A program made the position numbers and the translations under genes. Below, piece by piece: positions 1 to 6,233 of a DNA stretch of 27,983 bases; the stretch's first letter is position 1; each line of letters opens with the position of its first letter. The stretch lies in contig CAYOOT010000034.1 of NCBI GenBank assembly GCA_964405665.1, positions 1 through 27,983 of the forward strand, read 5' to 3'. The notes below the pieces were generated by a model. It was not told the DNA's origin. It did no database searches and was given only the letters and a program-made list of their open reading frames with translations. Source of the DNA: CAYOOT01 sp964405665 (GTDB taxonomy: Bacteria; Bdellovibrionota_C; UBA2361; SZUA-149; CAZDWZ01).

Positions 1-24
1 AATCAGAAATTCATAATTTTAATC

Positions 25-1167
25 TCACGCCGTCTCCGAATCAAACTCCGCCAACGAAGATAAATTAGTTATTTTAATAATCCCCGGCTTAGTTAAATCC
101 AAGACCCCTTCTCTTTCTAGATGCTTAGTAACCCGAAATGCTGTTTCTGGAGTTGTTCCGGTTAATTCCGCCAATTCCTTTCTGGTAATAAAAATCCTGC
201 CTTCATTGGCATCTTTGGAAAAATTTTTTCCAAAATTAGGCAGTAGCGCAATTAAAGTTCTAACTATTCTCAATTCAACTTTAGTATGGGCCAAACTCAT
301 CGCCAGATTATAAGCATCAACTAAACGTTTTGCTAACTCATTATTGATAACCTTAATAAATTCTGGTTCTAAATTAATGAAAGCAGAATAACTTTTTGGA
401 GAAATCCAAAGAATTTTAGAATCAATTTGACAGCGCGCTGAAATTCCTGCAGCTATTGAGGGAAGAAGAAAACATAATCCAAAGATATCTCCCGGCGGAA
501 GAAGATTCAGGATCAATTCTTTTCCTTCACTGTTATTTTTAGTGATACTTACTCTTCCTGAAATTGTAATGAAGCCTCCGGCAGCTTCATTGCCTTCCAT
601 AGTTATTTGTTCACCGGCAGAAATCTGTTTAATTTCACTCTGCTCAATTAAATGTAATAAATTCTTCTGAGAAAATGATTTTAATTTTTCGCATTGGAAT
701 AAAATTGCTAATTTGCCGTTTTGATCTTCGGAAATAAACTCTAAATCATCCTGATCTTTTAATGCAGAATTTTCAGCTTGGTTTATCCTGCTAGCGCTAC
801 TCTCTTCATAATTAAGTAGGGCCAATTCGATAGTGGAACGTAATTCATTGGGATCAAAAGGCTTAATTAAATATCCATAAGGCTTTGTAAGTTTTGCTCG
901 CTGTAACGTTTTCTCATCATTAAGCGCTGTTAAGAAAACAACCGGTTTAGCAACTGTCAATTGCGCAACAGTATCTATTCCATCGAGTTTCCCCAGAAGT
1001 GTAATGTCCATTAATATTAGATCGGGATTAGCTTCGGGAATCATTTTTAGAGCTTCTTCCCCCGATCGCACCGACCCTACTATTTCGTATCCAAATGAAC
1101 CCAGCGCTTGAGTAATATGCAGCGATATTAAAGGATCATCTTCAACTACAAAAATTTTCTTTTTCAT
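25..1167 (-). CDS. Response regulator fused to Crp/Fnr-type transcription factor
   Basis: This 380-residue protein is a phosphorylation-controlled transcription factor. Residues 1-120 are a CheY-like receiver with acidic residues E9-D10-D11, phospho-acceptor D54, T80 and K102. Residues about 157-270 are a cyclic-nucleotide-binding-type beta roll (the ISAGEQITMEGNEA and GDIFG elements). Residues about 290-370 are a Crp-family winged helix-turn-helix with recognition helix TPETAFRVTKHLEREG; the E and R sit where Crp/Fnr contact DNA, but the intervening position is F rather than G or S. No Fnr-type Cys cluster is seen, so oxygen sensing through an Fe-S cluster is unlikely. An AGGAG lies about 12 nt before the ATG. 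It is the second gene after a small ORF at 1196-1453, and a Crp/Fnr-like box lies upstream of that pair, suggesting autoregulation. The domain calls are firm; the signal and cognate kinase are not known. Confidence 0.9.
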   Translation of the reverse strand: MKKKIFVVEDDPLISLHITQALGSFGYEIVGSVRSGEEALKMIPEANPDLILMDITLLGKLDGIDTVAQLTVAKPVVFLTALNDEKTLQRAKLTKPYGYLIKPFDPNELRSTIELALLNYEESSASRINQAENSALKDQDDLEFISEDQNGKLAILFQCEKLKSFSQKNLLHLIEQSEIKQISAGEQITMEGNEAAGGFITISGRVSITKNNSEGKELILNLLPPGDIFGLCFLLPSIAAGISARCQIDSKILWISPKSYSAFINLEPEFIKVINNELAKRLVDAYNLAMSLAHTKVELRIVRTLIALLPNFGKNFSKDANEGRIFITRKELAELTGTTPETAFRVTKHLEREGVLDLTKPGIIKITNLSSLAEFDSETA

Positions 1168-1195
1168 TGGAAATACAGTCTCCTGAATAATATTA

Positions 1196-1453
1196 CTATG
1201 CCGCGATTTTGATAATATTTAATTCTCTATTATCAAGCATCAAACAGCTTCTAACAAATTCTTCTTCTTTCTGAGGAGATTTTAAAACTGAAACTTTATT
1301 TAAAAGCTGTTCCACTTCTGATAAATAGCTATTTAAAGATTTATTTTCAAGGCTTTTATCTCTCAGCTTTTTGGTCAAATTGGTGTATGATTTAACAAAA
1401 TAGCAAACATCACTATTATTGTTTTTATCGAATTGCTTATTGTTATTATTCAT
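1196..1453 (-). CDS. Small hypothetical protein upstream of the response regulator
   Basis: This 85-residue protein is not recognised. It starts with an Asn-rich stretch (MNNNNKQFDKNNN), then is predicted helical, with a heptad-like middle (SLENKSLNSYLSEVEQLLNKV) and a charged end. It has two Cys residues (C17, C70) and no signal peptide. It is likely real: a GGAG lies 8 nt before the ATG, and its stop is only 28 nt from the start of the response-regulator gene, so the two are probably cotranscribed. It could be an accessory or anti-regulator of that protein, but this is inference from position only. Confidence 0.6.
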   Translation of the reverse strand: MNNNNKQFDKNNNSDVCYFVKSYTNLTKKLRDKSLENKSLNSYLSEVEQLLNKVSVLKSPQKEEEFVRSCLMLDNRELNIIKIAA

Positions 1454-1544
1454 AAAAACTCCATAGTTTGTTTTTAGTATTTGTAAGCCTATCTCTTAAA
1501 TATTTATTTTTCTAGTAGTAAAGGTCCAACCTGTAATCGACCTA

Positions 1545-1556
1545 TGATTAAGATCA
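1545..1556 (-). promoter_or_regulatory. Crp/Fnr-like box upstream of the 85-aa/response regulator pair
   Basis: The palindrome TGAT-TAAG-ATCA has the half-sites and 4-bp spacer of a Crp/Fnr-family site (Fnr consensus TTGAT-N4-ATCAA). It lies about 92-103 bp upstream of the minus-strand start at 1453. A -10 at class II spacing is weak here (TACTAC at 1515-1520 on the minus strand), so the promoter position is uncertain. It suggests autoregulation by the Crp-type regulator at 25-1167. Confidence 0.45.
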
Positions 1557-1563
1557 GGGGTTA

Positions 1564-2019
1564 CTATTTTTGAGCAATATGAACTATTCCAATACCTTGC
1601 TTAGTTAAACCAATTCTTTTTGCAGCTTCCAATGATAAATCCAAGGAACGACCTTTGATGTAAGGTCCTCTATCATTAATTCTGACATCTACACTTTTGC
1701 CATTTTCAGGATTGGTAACTTTTAAAATTGTACCAAAAGGCAAACTCCGATGTGCTGCAGTCAATTTTGTGCAACAAAATTTTTCTCCGTTAGCCGTTCT
1801 TCTCCCATTAAAACCATCTTTACCTCCATAATAGGAAGCATAAATTATCTGATAGGGCTTTTCTTTTGGTAATTGTAAATTTTTTGTGTTTTTTAAATTT
1901 TTGTCAGGATTAAATAAAGAAGAACTACAAGCAGAAGTTAATATCAATAAAAGTAGGATACAAAATAATGTAAATATTTTTTTTCTCATTATGTTTAAGA
2001 GTTTTTTAAACCGAGACAT
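1564..2019 (-). CDS. rlpA: RlpA-like lipoprotein (double-psi beta-barrel, septal/peptidoglycan)
   Basis: RlpA-family lipoproteins bind, and in some species cleave, peptidoglycan lacking stem peptides, and localise to the division septum. The N terminus has a lipoprotein signal with lipobox LTSAC. The mature part carries the family hallmarks in order: ASYYG, GRRTANGEKF, LTAAHRSLPFGT, VTNPENGKSV, RINDRGPY and GRSLDLS. The conserved His and Asp expected in active RlpA lytic transglycosylases are present (AHRSLPFGT, NDRGPY), so activity is possible. There is no C-terminal SPOR domain, so this is a minimal form. The start is uncertain: ATG 2019 is used here, but ATG 1989 would give a more typical 20-residue signal, and neither has a clear ribosome binding site. 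No obvious partner genes adjoin it. Confidence 0.88.
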   Translation of the reverse strand: MSRFKKLLNIMRKKIFTLFCILLLLILTSACSSSLFNPDKNLKNTKNLQLPKEKPYQIIYASYYGGKDGFNGRRTANGEKFCCTKLTAAHRSLPFGTILKVTNPENGKSVDVRINDRGPYIKGRSLDLSLEAAKRIGLTKQGIGIVHIAQK

Positions 2020-2157
2020 TTTTATCAAGAATAATGAAAAATCAAGCTGATTTCCCTTAGGGCATAAATCATCTGCGATATGAGCTTGGACATACTTACT
2101 TGGTTTTGTATTGATCTAAAAAGATATCATTAATAATTTTAATCGGTATTCATTTTT

Positions 2158-2400
2158 ATGTTAAACAAAAAAAAGTTAATCTTATTCTCTTCTATTTTGA
2201 TTTCTACATTTGGTTGTTCAACATGGGGCAAACTCAATGACGCAGAAAAAGGGGCAGTCATTGGAGGAGGCACTGGTGCCGCAGTTGGTAGTGTTGTTTC
2301 ACCAGGAGTAGGCGGAACTGTAGTTGGAGGCGTTGTCGGAGCTGCGGGAGGAGCTTTAATTGGGAATGAAATGGATAAAGACAAACGAAGACATCGTTAA
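2158..2400 (+). CDS. Glycine-zipper lipoprotein (OmpA/17-kDa-antigen-like small outer-membrane lipoprotein)
   Basis: This 80-residue protein has a lipoprotein signal with the Cys at residue 20 (ISTFGC). A glycine zipper follows: GAVIGGGTGAAVGSVVSPGV then GGTVVGGVVGAAGGALIG, resembling the membrane-inserting hairpin of the YMGG/17-kDa surface-antigen family. It ends in a charged, basic tail (MDKDKRRHR). Such proteins are envelope components, often stress-induced; exact roles vary. It is followed 34 nt later by another small membrane-protein gene and may share a transcript with it. The long antisense ORF here is a composition artefact of the Gly-rich repeat. Confidence 0.8.
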   Translation: MLNKKKLILFSSILISTFGCSTWGKLNDAEKGAVIGGGTGAAVGSVVSPGVGGTVVGGVVGAAGGALIGNEMDKDKRRHR

Positions 2401-2434
2401 TTACAAAAAATAATTTAATTTAAAAAGGAACTTT

Positions 2435-2665
2435 ATGAAAGACAAGTATCTGTTAATAATATTCTTAGTTTTTTTAGTTGCTGTCATATATTTTGTAACT
2501 ACTAAAAATTCAACAGAAAAAAAAGGTGGTTTAGAAAAAGCCGGTGAACGCGTCGATGAAATCATTGACAATGTAAAAGATGGGGATCCGATTTTACATA
2601 AAAAAGGTACCTTGGAAAAAGCCGGTGAATCTTTGGATGAAACTTTAGATCCTAATAAAAAGTAG
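2435..2665 (+). CDS. Small membrane-anchored protein with duplicated LEKAGE motif
   Basis: This 76-residue protein has one N-terminal transmembrane segment (residues about 5-22) and a short charged tail. The tail holds an imperfect tandem repeat: GGLEKAGERVDEIID and GTLEKAGESLDETLD. An AGGA ribosome binding site precedes the ATG. I do not recognise a functional family. The same LEKAG element recurs in the coiled-coil lipoprotein at 8587-8946 (ALEKAGKKIVEE), so these may be related envelope-stress polypeptides. A strong hairpin terminator follows at 2681-2708. Confidence 0.75.
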   Translation: MKDKYLLIIFLVFLVAVIYFVTTKNSTEKKGGLEKAGERVDEIIDNVKDGDPILHKKGTLEKAGESLDETLDPNKK

Positions 2666-2680
2666 TAGCCTAAATAAAAA

Positions 2681-2708
2681 ACATCAAAGAGAGATTACTC
2701 TTTGATGT
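2681..2708 (+). terminator. Hairpin terminator after the glycine-zipper/LEKAG genes
   Basis: A perfect 11-bp stem (ACATCAAAGAG / CTCTTTGATGT) has a 6-nt loop. The 3' T tract is weak (AATTTCTTA) and the 5' side is A-rich. It lies 16 nt after the stop at 2665. Confidence 0.65.
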
Positions 2709-2888
2709 AATTTCTTATTACTTAAGAAAGTGCGAAAAATATTTTATAGTTTCTTCCTAAATAATGAAGTATTTCGTTGCAAACTTGACAAATAAGGTAG
2801 GTAATGTTAGTTGTCTAGACTTGTCAGCTCTTTAATATATACTTAAGATCCAAGAACTTTAAAATATTTGCATTATCTCTTTAGCAAT

Positions 2889-3347
2889 ATGAATGAAAAA
2901 CAAACTGTATCTGTAATATTAGCCGAAGACGACGATGGGCATGCTACTTTGGTAGAAAGGAATCTCAGTAAAACTATCACCTTAAATAAGTTTATCCGGG
3001 CAAAAGACGGTAAAGATCTTATTGAAATTTTAGAGAGAGATGCGGAGGAAAATAAAAATAGTTTATTAAATAATCCACTTTTACTGTTATTAGACTTAAA
3101 AATGCCTAGAATGGGAGGAATAGAAACTCTAAAAAAAATTAAATCTAATCCTGAGCATGCAAAAATTCCAGCGATTATGCTGACAACTTCCGATAATCCT
3201 CAAGAAATTGAAACTTGTTATAAATTGGGTTGTGCTGTGTATGTTACAAAACCTATTATATACGAAGCATTTGTTGAGACAATACGTCGTCTTGGACTTT
3301 TTTTAGAATTAGTAAAGTTCCCCTGCGAAAATAAAATTCCCGAATAA
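2889..3347 (+). CDS. Single-domain response regulator (CheY/Rcp1-like receiver)
   Basis: This 152-residue stand-alone receiver has no output domain. It shows the acidic pocket (E13-D14-D15), phospho-acceptor D69 in LLDLKMPRMGG, T99/T100 and K121 in VTKPI. The insertion before beta3 and the DLKMPRMGG loop resemble the Rcp1-type receivers that pair with phytochrome-like or HisKA_2 kinases. ATG 2889 is preferred over an in-frame TTG at 2868. It lies 12 nt before the receiver-kinase gene at 3360 and is almost certainly cotranscribed with it. Its likely role is a phosphate shuttle or sink for that kinase. Confidence 0.88.
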   Translation: MNEKQTVSVILAEDDDGHATLVERNLSKTITLNKFIRAKDGKDLIEILERDAEENKNSLLNNPLLLLLDLKMPRMGGIETLKKIKSNPEHAKIPAIMLTTSDNPQEIETCYKLGCAVYVTKPIIYEAFVETIRRLGLFLELVKFPCENKIPE

Positions 3348-3359
3348 CTTCGAAAGTAT

Positions 3360-4457
3360 ATGCGCTTAGAAGGGAAAACTGCCAAAGGAAGTATATTAAT
3401 TGTCGAAGATGACAAAGGCATCGCCCGCCTACAAGCTTTAAGACTGGAGCGCTTTGGGCACAATGTCTCGACTGTAAATTCAGCCGAAGAAGCCCTATCA
3501 CTATTGGAGCAAACATCGTTTGATTTAGTTGTTTTAGATTATACTCTTTCTAGCGATATTAACGGCGTAGCTCTTTTTCTGATTATGAAAGAAAGGGGTT
3601 TCAACATTCCTGCTATTTTAGTTACAGGTTTTGAAGATTTAAACTTGATTCTTCAAGCAATGAGAGCCGGTATTCGTGATTTTTTACCAAAAACACCTGA
3701 TTATCTTGATAATTTACCTTTAGCTGTAGAAAGAGTTTTAAAACAGGTTGCCCTGGAGTATCAGGTTGCAGAATCCGCTCAAATAAAAGAAAAACAATTA
3801 CTATTGGAAGCTGCCCATGAACGAATTAAAGCCCTTAATGAACGTTTACAACTGAGCATCGTCGAGACTCATCACCGCGCAAAAAATAATCTTCAAAGCA
3901 TCATTTCCCTACTTCATCTCCAAAAAGGAAACAATTTAGGAATGACCGAAGAAGAAGTAAAAAAATTATCTTTCCAAATTCAAGGCCTGGCCACACTTCA
4001 TGATGTTTTAGTGGATACAGCAAAAGGAGATCAAGGAGACACTACCAAAGTCAAACTCAAAGCATTATTAGAAAGAATAGCTAATACGATTGGACAGATT
4101 TCTGATTCCCGAGCAATTATCACTAGCCTGGAAGATTGCCAAGTAACTCCTCGTCAAGCTTCTTCTATTTCAGTAATTGCCAATGAACTTTTAAGTAATG
4201 CCTTAAAGCATGGAAAGGGATCCATCACTCTTAAGCTCTCCAATAATGGCGAACATGCTGAATTTGAAGTGAGGAACGAAGGTTCTTTTTTTCCGGAAAA
4301 TTTTAATATTCAAAACTCCGATCGCACAGGCTTGTTGCTTGTCCAAGCCCTGGCCCAAGCAGATTTACAAGCTAATCCAATTTTTTATAATCCCGCTAAT
4401 CATGCGGCTGCAGTCAAAATTATTTTCCCCCTCAATGAAAACATTAATCCAAATTAG
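3360..4457 (+). CDS. Receiver-HisKA_2 hybrid sensor histidine kinase
   Basis: This 365-residue soluble kinase has its receiver at the N terminus (residues 10-125: E16-D17-D18, D60 in VVLDYTL, T89, K111). A coiled linker follows (about 135-165), then a HisKA_2-type dimerisation/phosphotransfer domain with the H-box ETHHRAKNNLQS (H171/H172). The C-terminal HATPase has N-box NELLSNALKHG and a G-box-like SDRTGLLLVQAL. No transmembrane or PAS/GAF sensor is present, so input most likely comes by phosphorylation of its own receiver from another kinase. The receiver-HisKA_2 order with an adjacent single receiver suggests an intermediate node of a phosphorelay; that is inference. The start ATG 3360 lacks a strong ribosome binding site, consistent with coupling to the upstream gene. 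Confidence 0.88.
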   Translation: MRLEGKTAKGSILIVEDDKGIARLQALRLERFGHNVSTVNSAEEALSLLEQTSFDLVVLDYTLSSDINGVALFLIMKERGFNIPAILVTGFEDLNLILQAMRAGIRDFLPKTPDYLDNLPLAVERVLKQVALEYQVAESAQIKEKQLLLEAAHERIKALNERLQLSIVETHHRAKNNLQSIISLLHLQKGNNLGMTEEEVKKLSFQIQGLATLHDVLVDTAKGDQGDTTKVKLKALLERIANTIGQISDSRAIITSLEDCQVTPRQASSISVIANELLSNALKHGKGSITLKLSNNGEHAEFEVRNEGSFFPENFNIQNSDRTGLLLVQALAQADLQANPIFYNPANHAAAVKIIFPLNENINPN

Positions 4458-4498
4458 ATAATCGCTTATTTTCTTTAGCATAATTTTTGCTTAAACTG

Positions 4499-4540
4499 TG
4501 ATCAGGATCATACTTCTTACTCTGTCTTAAAAATTATTAT
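4499..4540 (+). promoter_or_regulatory. Crp/Fnr-like box and class II -10 upstream of the triple-BON gene
   Basis: TGAT-CAGG-ATCA at 4499-4510 matches the Crp/Fnr-family architecture. A -10-like TATTAT at 4535-4540 places the expected transcription start near 4547, so the box is centred at about -42, the class II activator position. A TATAAT nearer the gene (4566-4571) would leave almost no leader and is less plausible. Confidence 0.5.
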
Positions 4541-4581
4541 CAAATTTTCTAAACAATTATTAAATTATAATAGAGGGAACT

Positions 4582-5388
4582 ATGCGAAAATTAATCAATA
4601 CTGTCTTAATACTATTTTCTTTTCTTATTCCAATTATCTCTGAAGCTGCTCCAACAAAATCGGATGAAGTTCTCAATGGAAGATTGGAAGATGCCTTTTA
4701 TTATAACAGTTTTCTGGACGCTCATGATATCTCAGTTAGCGTTGATAAAGGAACTGCCACACTGAAGGGAACCGTTCCCACAGCGGTAGAGAAAGATTTG
4801 GCTCAAAGCATCGCTATGAGCATTGATGGAATTATCTCTGTAAATAATAAATTGGAAATCAATGATTCCGCTCCGGGGCGAAATCGAGTGGGTTTCATTC
4901 AAACTATCAGAGATTTAACAACCTCAGCAGCAATTAAATCAAAGCTTTTAGCTAATAAATATACCGCTCAGTCTGACATCAAAGTTGAAACAAAAAATGA
5001 TTTTGTAACTTTAACTGGAAACGTAAAAACAGGAACAGAAAAAGATGTCGCTGGAAAAATTGCCTTAAATACGCCACATGTTGAAGATGTCACTAATAAT
5101 TTGTATATTGCAAATCCTCAAAACATTGCGGACAAGGTAGAAAATGCTGCTGAAAAAGTTTCACAAAATGTCAGTGATGCTTGGATTAGCACTAAAGTCA
5201 GATCAATGTTGACATTCAGTGGAGATTTTCCCGGAAACAAAGTTAAAGTAACTACCAATAATGGCGTAGTATCTCTAACTGGAACAGTTCGCTCCAATGT
5301 TCAAAGTGAACAAATTGAGCAAAATGTTTTGGACATTCTTGGAGTAAAATCTGTGGATAATAAAGTTACAGTTCTTGGGGCAAAATAA
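4582..5388 (+). CDS. Periplasmic protein with three BON domains (OsmY-like)
   Basis: This 268-residue protein has a Sec signal peptide (residues 1-22, ending ISEA/A) and three BON domains: about 32-96, 112-176 and 197-266. Each has the V-x-G-T/N-V turn (TLKGTVPT, TLTGNVKT, SLTGTVRS) and the VNN/VDN-K-L/V ending. BON domains bind lipid or membrane surfaces; OsmY has two and is induced by osmotic and envelope stress. A good ribosome binding site (AGAGGG) precedes the ATG. The gene stands alone, with a Crp/Fnr-like box upstream and a strong terminator downstream. A chaperone or membrane-protective role in the periplasm is likely from family knowledge, not shown here. Confidence 0.9.
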   Translation: MRKLINTVLILFSFLIPIISEAAPTKSDEVLNGRLEDAFYYNSFLDAHDISVSVDKGTATLKGTVPTAVEKDLAQSIAMSIDGIISVNNKLEINDSAPGRNRVGFIQTIRDLTTSAAIKSKLLANKYTAQSDIKVETKNDFVTLTGNVKTGTEKDVAGKIALNTPHVEDVTNNLYIANPQNIADKVENAAEKVSQNVSDAWISTKVRSMLTFSGDFPGNKVKVTTNNGVVSLTGTVRSNVQSEQIEQNVLDILGVKSVDNKVTVLGAK

Positions 5389-5420
5389 AAATAATAGACT
5401 TTTAACAGTTGTGATAAAAC

Positions 5421-5451
5421 AAAAAAGCCACCTTTAAAGGGTGGCTTTTTT
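5421..5451 (+). terminator. Rho-independent terminator after the triple-BON gene
   Basis: The stem AAAAAAGCCACC / GGGTGGCTTTTTT surrounds a short AT loop and is followed by T residues. The A tract on the 5' side makes it potentially bidirectional. It begins 33 nt after the stop codon. Confidence 0.85.
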
Positions 5452-5470
5452 GTTGATTTTCCACCCCCAC

Positions 5471-5535
5471 TTCTCCTCTTTTCGCGCATCACAAACTACA
5501 AGTGGTAATATATAAACAGCGCGAGAAAAGGAGGA
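5471..5535 (+). repeat. Imperfect 17-bp inverted repeat with an AGGAGG in its 3' arm
   Basis: The arms 5471-5487 and 5519-5535 pair over 17 positions with one mismatch and two G-T wobbles, around a 31-nt loop. The 5' arm is pyrimidine-rich and ends GCGC; the 3' arm contains a full AGGAGG with no start codon at proper distance. It lies between the BON terminator and the csbD promoter region. It could be a structured RNA, an operator or chance; function unknown. Confidence 0.4.
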
Positions 5536-5544
5536 AATAGAGCT

Positions 5545-5586
5545 TAATTAAGATCATATAGCCTTAAAATCAAAACTTGTTATTTT
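5545..5586 (+). promoter_or_regulatory. Weak Crp/Fnr-like box and -10 upstream of csbD-like gene
   Basis: TAAT-TAAG-ATCA at 5545-5556 differs by one base from the TGAT-N4-ATCA sites upstream of other genes here. A -10-like TATTTT at 5581-5586 sits at the same distance from the box centre as at 4535. Taken alone it is weak; the repeated geometry supports it. Confidence 0.3.
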
Positions 5587-5623
5587 AGTTTAAATACTAA
5601 CACTAATTTTAAGGAGATATTTT

Positions 5624-5881
5624 ATGAATTGGGAACAAGTTGAAGGTAAATGGGATCAATTTAAAGGAAAAGTTAAAACTCAATGGGGCAAACTTACCGA
5701 TGATGATCTGATGAAAATTAAAGGTAAAAAGGATCAGCTGAAAGGAGTTTTAAAGGAAAGATATGGTTACGATAAAGAAGTTGTTGAAAAAGAAATTAAT
5801 AACTTTCTTTCTAAATCCTGCGACTCTTCTTCTGATAAAAATATGAGTAGTTGTTGTGATAAGACTAAAACTTCTAATTAA
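5624..5881 (+). CDS. CsbD-family general stress protein with Cys-containing tail
   Basis: CsbD-like proteins are small, soluble, highly stress-induced proteins of unclear mechanism. Residues 1-60 fit the family closely (MNWEQVEGKWDQFKGKVK, WGKLTDDDLMKIKGKKDQL, KGVLKERYGY). Family members usually stop soon after; this one has about 20 extra residues rich in Ser, Asp and Lys, with Cys at 66, 77 and 78. The tail could bind metal or form disulfides, which is speculative. A near-perfect AAGGAG ribosome binding site predicts strong translation. A perfect 14-bp terminator hairpin follows directly, so it is likely monocistronic. Confidence 0.92.
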   Translation: MNWEQVEGKWDQFKGKVKTQWGKLTDDDLMKIKGKKDQLKGVLKERYGYDKEVVEKEINNFLSKSCDSSSDKNMSSCCDKTKTSN

Positions 5882-5890
5882 TTTCTATCT

Positions 5891-5926
5891 AATTCTTTGG
5901 CCAATTAAATGTTTGGCCAAAGAATT
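5891..5926 (+). terminator. Perfect 14-bp hairpin terminator after csbD-like gene
   Basis: AATTCTTTGGCCAA pairs perfectly with TTGGCCAAAGAATT across an 8-nt loop and is followed by an AT-rich tract. Confidence 0.75.
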
Positions 5927-5967
5927 AATTTATTAATAATTAAATTATCTTGAAATAGAAGGAATAT

Positions 5968-6105
5968 ATGAAAAATATCTTAAAAGAGATTGGCTCGGAA
6001 GCTGGCAAAATTGGATATTTGGTTCTTTGGTTAATGGGAGTTCCAGGGATATTTCTAATATTTCTTTGGTTGATCCTTGGAAATAATATCTTTGGTCAAG
6101 GATAA
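5968..6105 (+). CDS. 45-residue single-pass membrane peptide
   Basis: The short ORF encodes a charged N terminus (MKNILKEIGSEAGKIG) and a hydrophobic helix containing WLMGVPGIFLIFLWLILG, ending NNIFGQG. An AAGGA ribosome binding site lies 5 nt before the ATG, and the gene sits between a strong terminator and a MITE-like element. It resembles the many small stress-associated inner-membrane proteins of Gram-negatives, but I do not recognise a named family. Confidence 0.65.
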   Translation: MKNILKEIGSEAGKIGYLVLWLMGVPGIFLIFLWLILGNNIFGQG

Positions 6106-6211
6106 AAATATTGAGACTATAAATTAAACTGCGTAATTAATTGAAATTTCCGTATACGCATCCGTAATTACATTAGAAATTACAAAGTTTAGTTTACGGT
6201 CTCGAAATATT
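6105..6211. mobile_element. MITE-like element, copy 1 (91 bp, near-perfect 8-bp target duplication)
   Basis: The element spans 6113-6203. Its ends are inverted repeats: the left starts GAGACTATAAATTAAACT, the right ends AGTTTAGTTTACGGTCTC, with a few mismatches. It is flanked by AAAATATT (6105-6112) and GAAATATT (6204-6211), an 8-bp target duplication with one mismatch. It has no coding capacity. It lies between two convergent genes and shares both ends with the copy at 19261-19323, but has extra interior sequence. The direct repeats overlap the stop codon of the 45-residue peptide gene by one base. Confidence 0.75.
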
Positions 6212-6233
6212 ATTCCAAAAGGCCGAAACTTAA

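Noticed and set aside
2113..2130. TGAT...ATCA pair before the glycine-zipper lipoprotein
   Set aside because: The spacer is 10 bp, so it was not counted as a Crp/Fnr-like box.
2139..2384. Antisense 81-residue Pro/Thr-rich ORF opposite the glycine-zipper lipoprotein
   Set aside because: It is the complement of a Gly-rich coding repeat, has no ribosome binding site and lies fully opposite a well-supported lipoprotein gene.
4566..4571. TATAAT as the -10 of the triple-BON gene
   Set aside because: It would start transcription almost at the ribosome binding site; the TATTAT at 4535-4540 gives a usable leader and fits the activator box.
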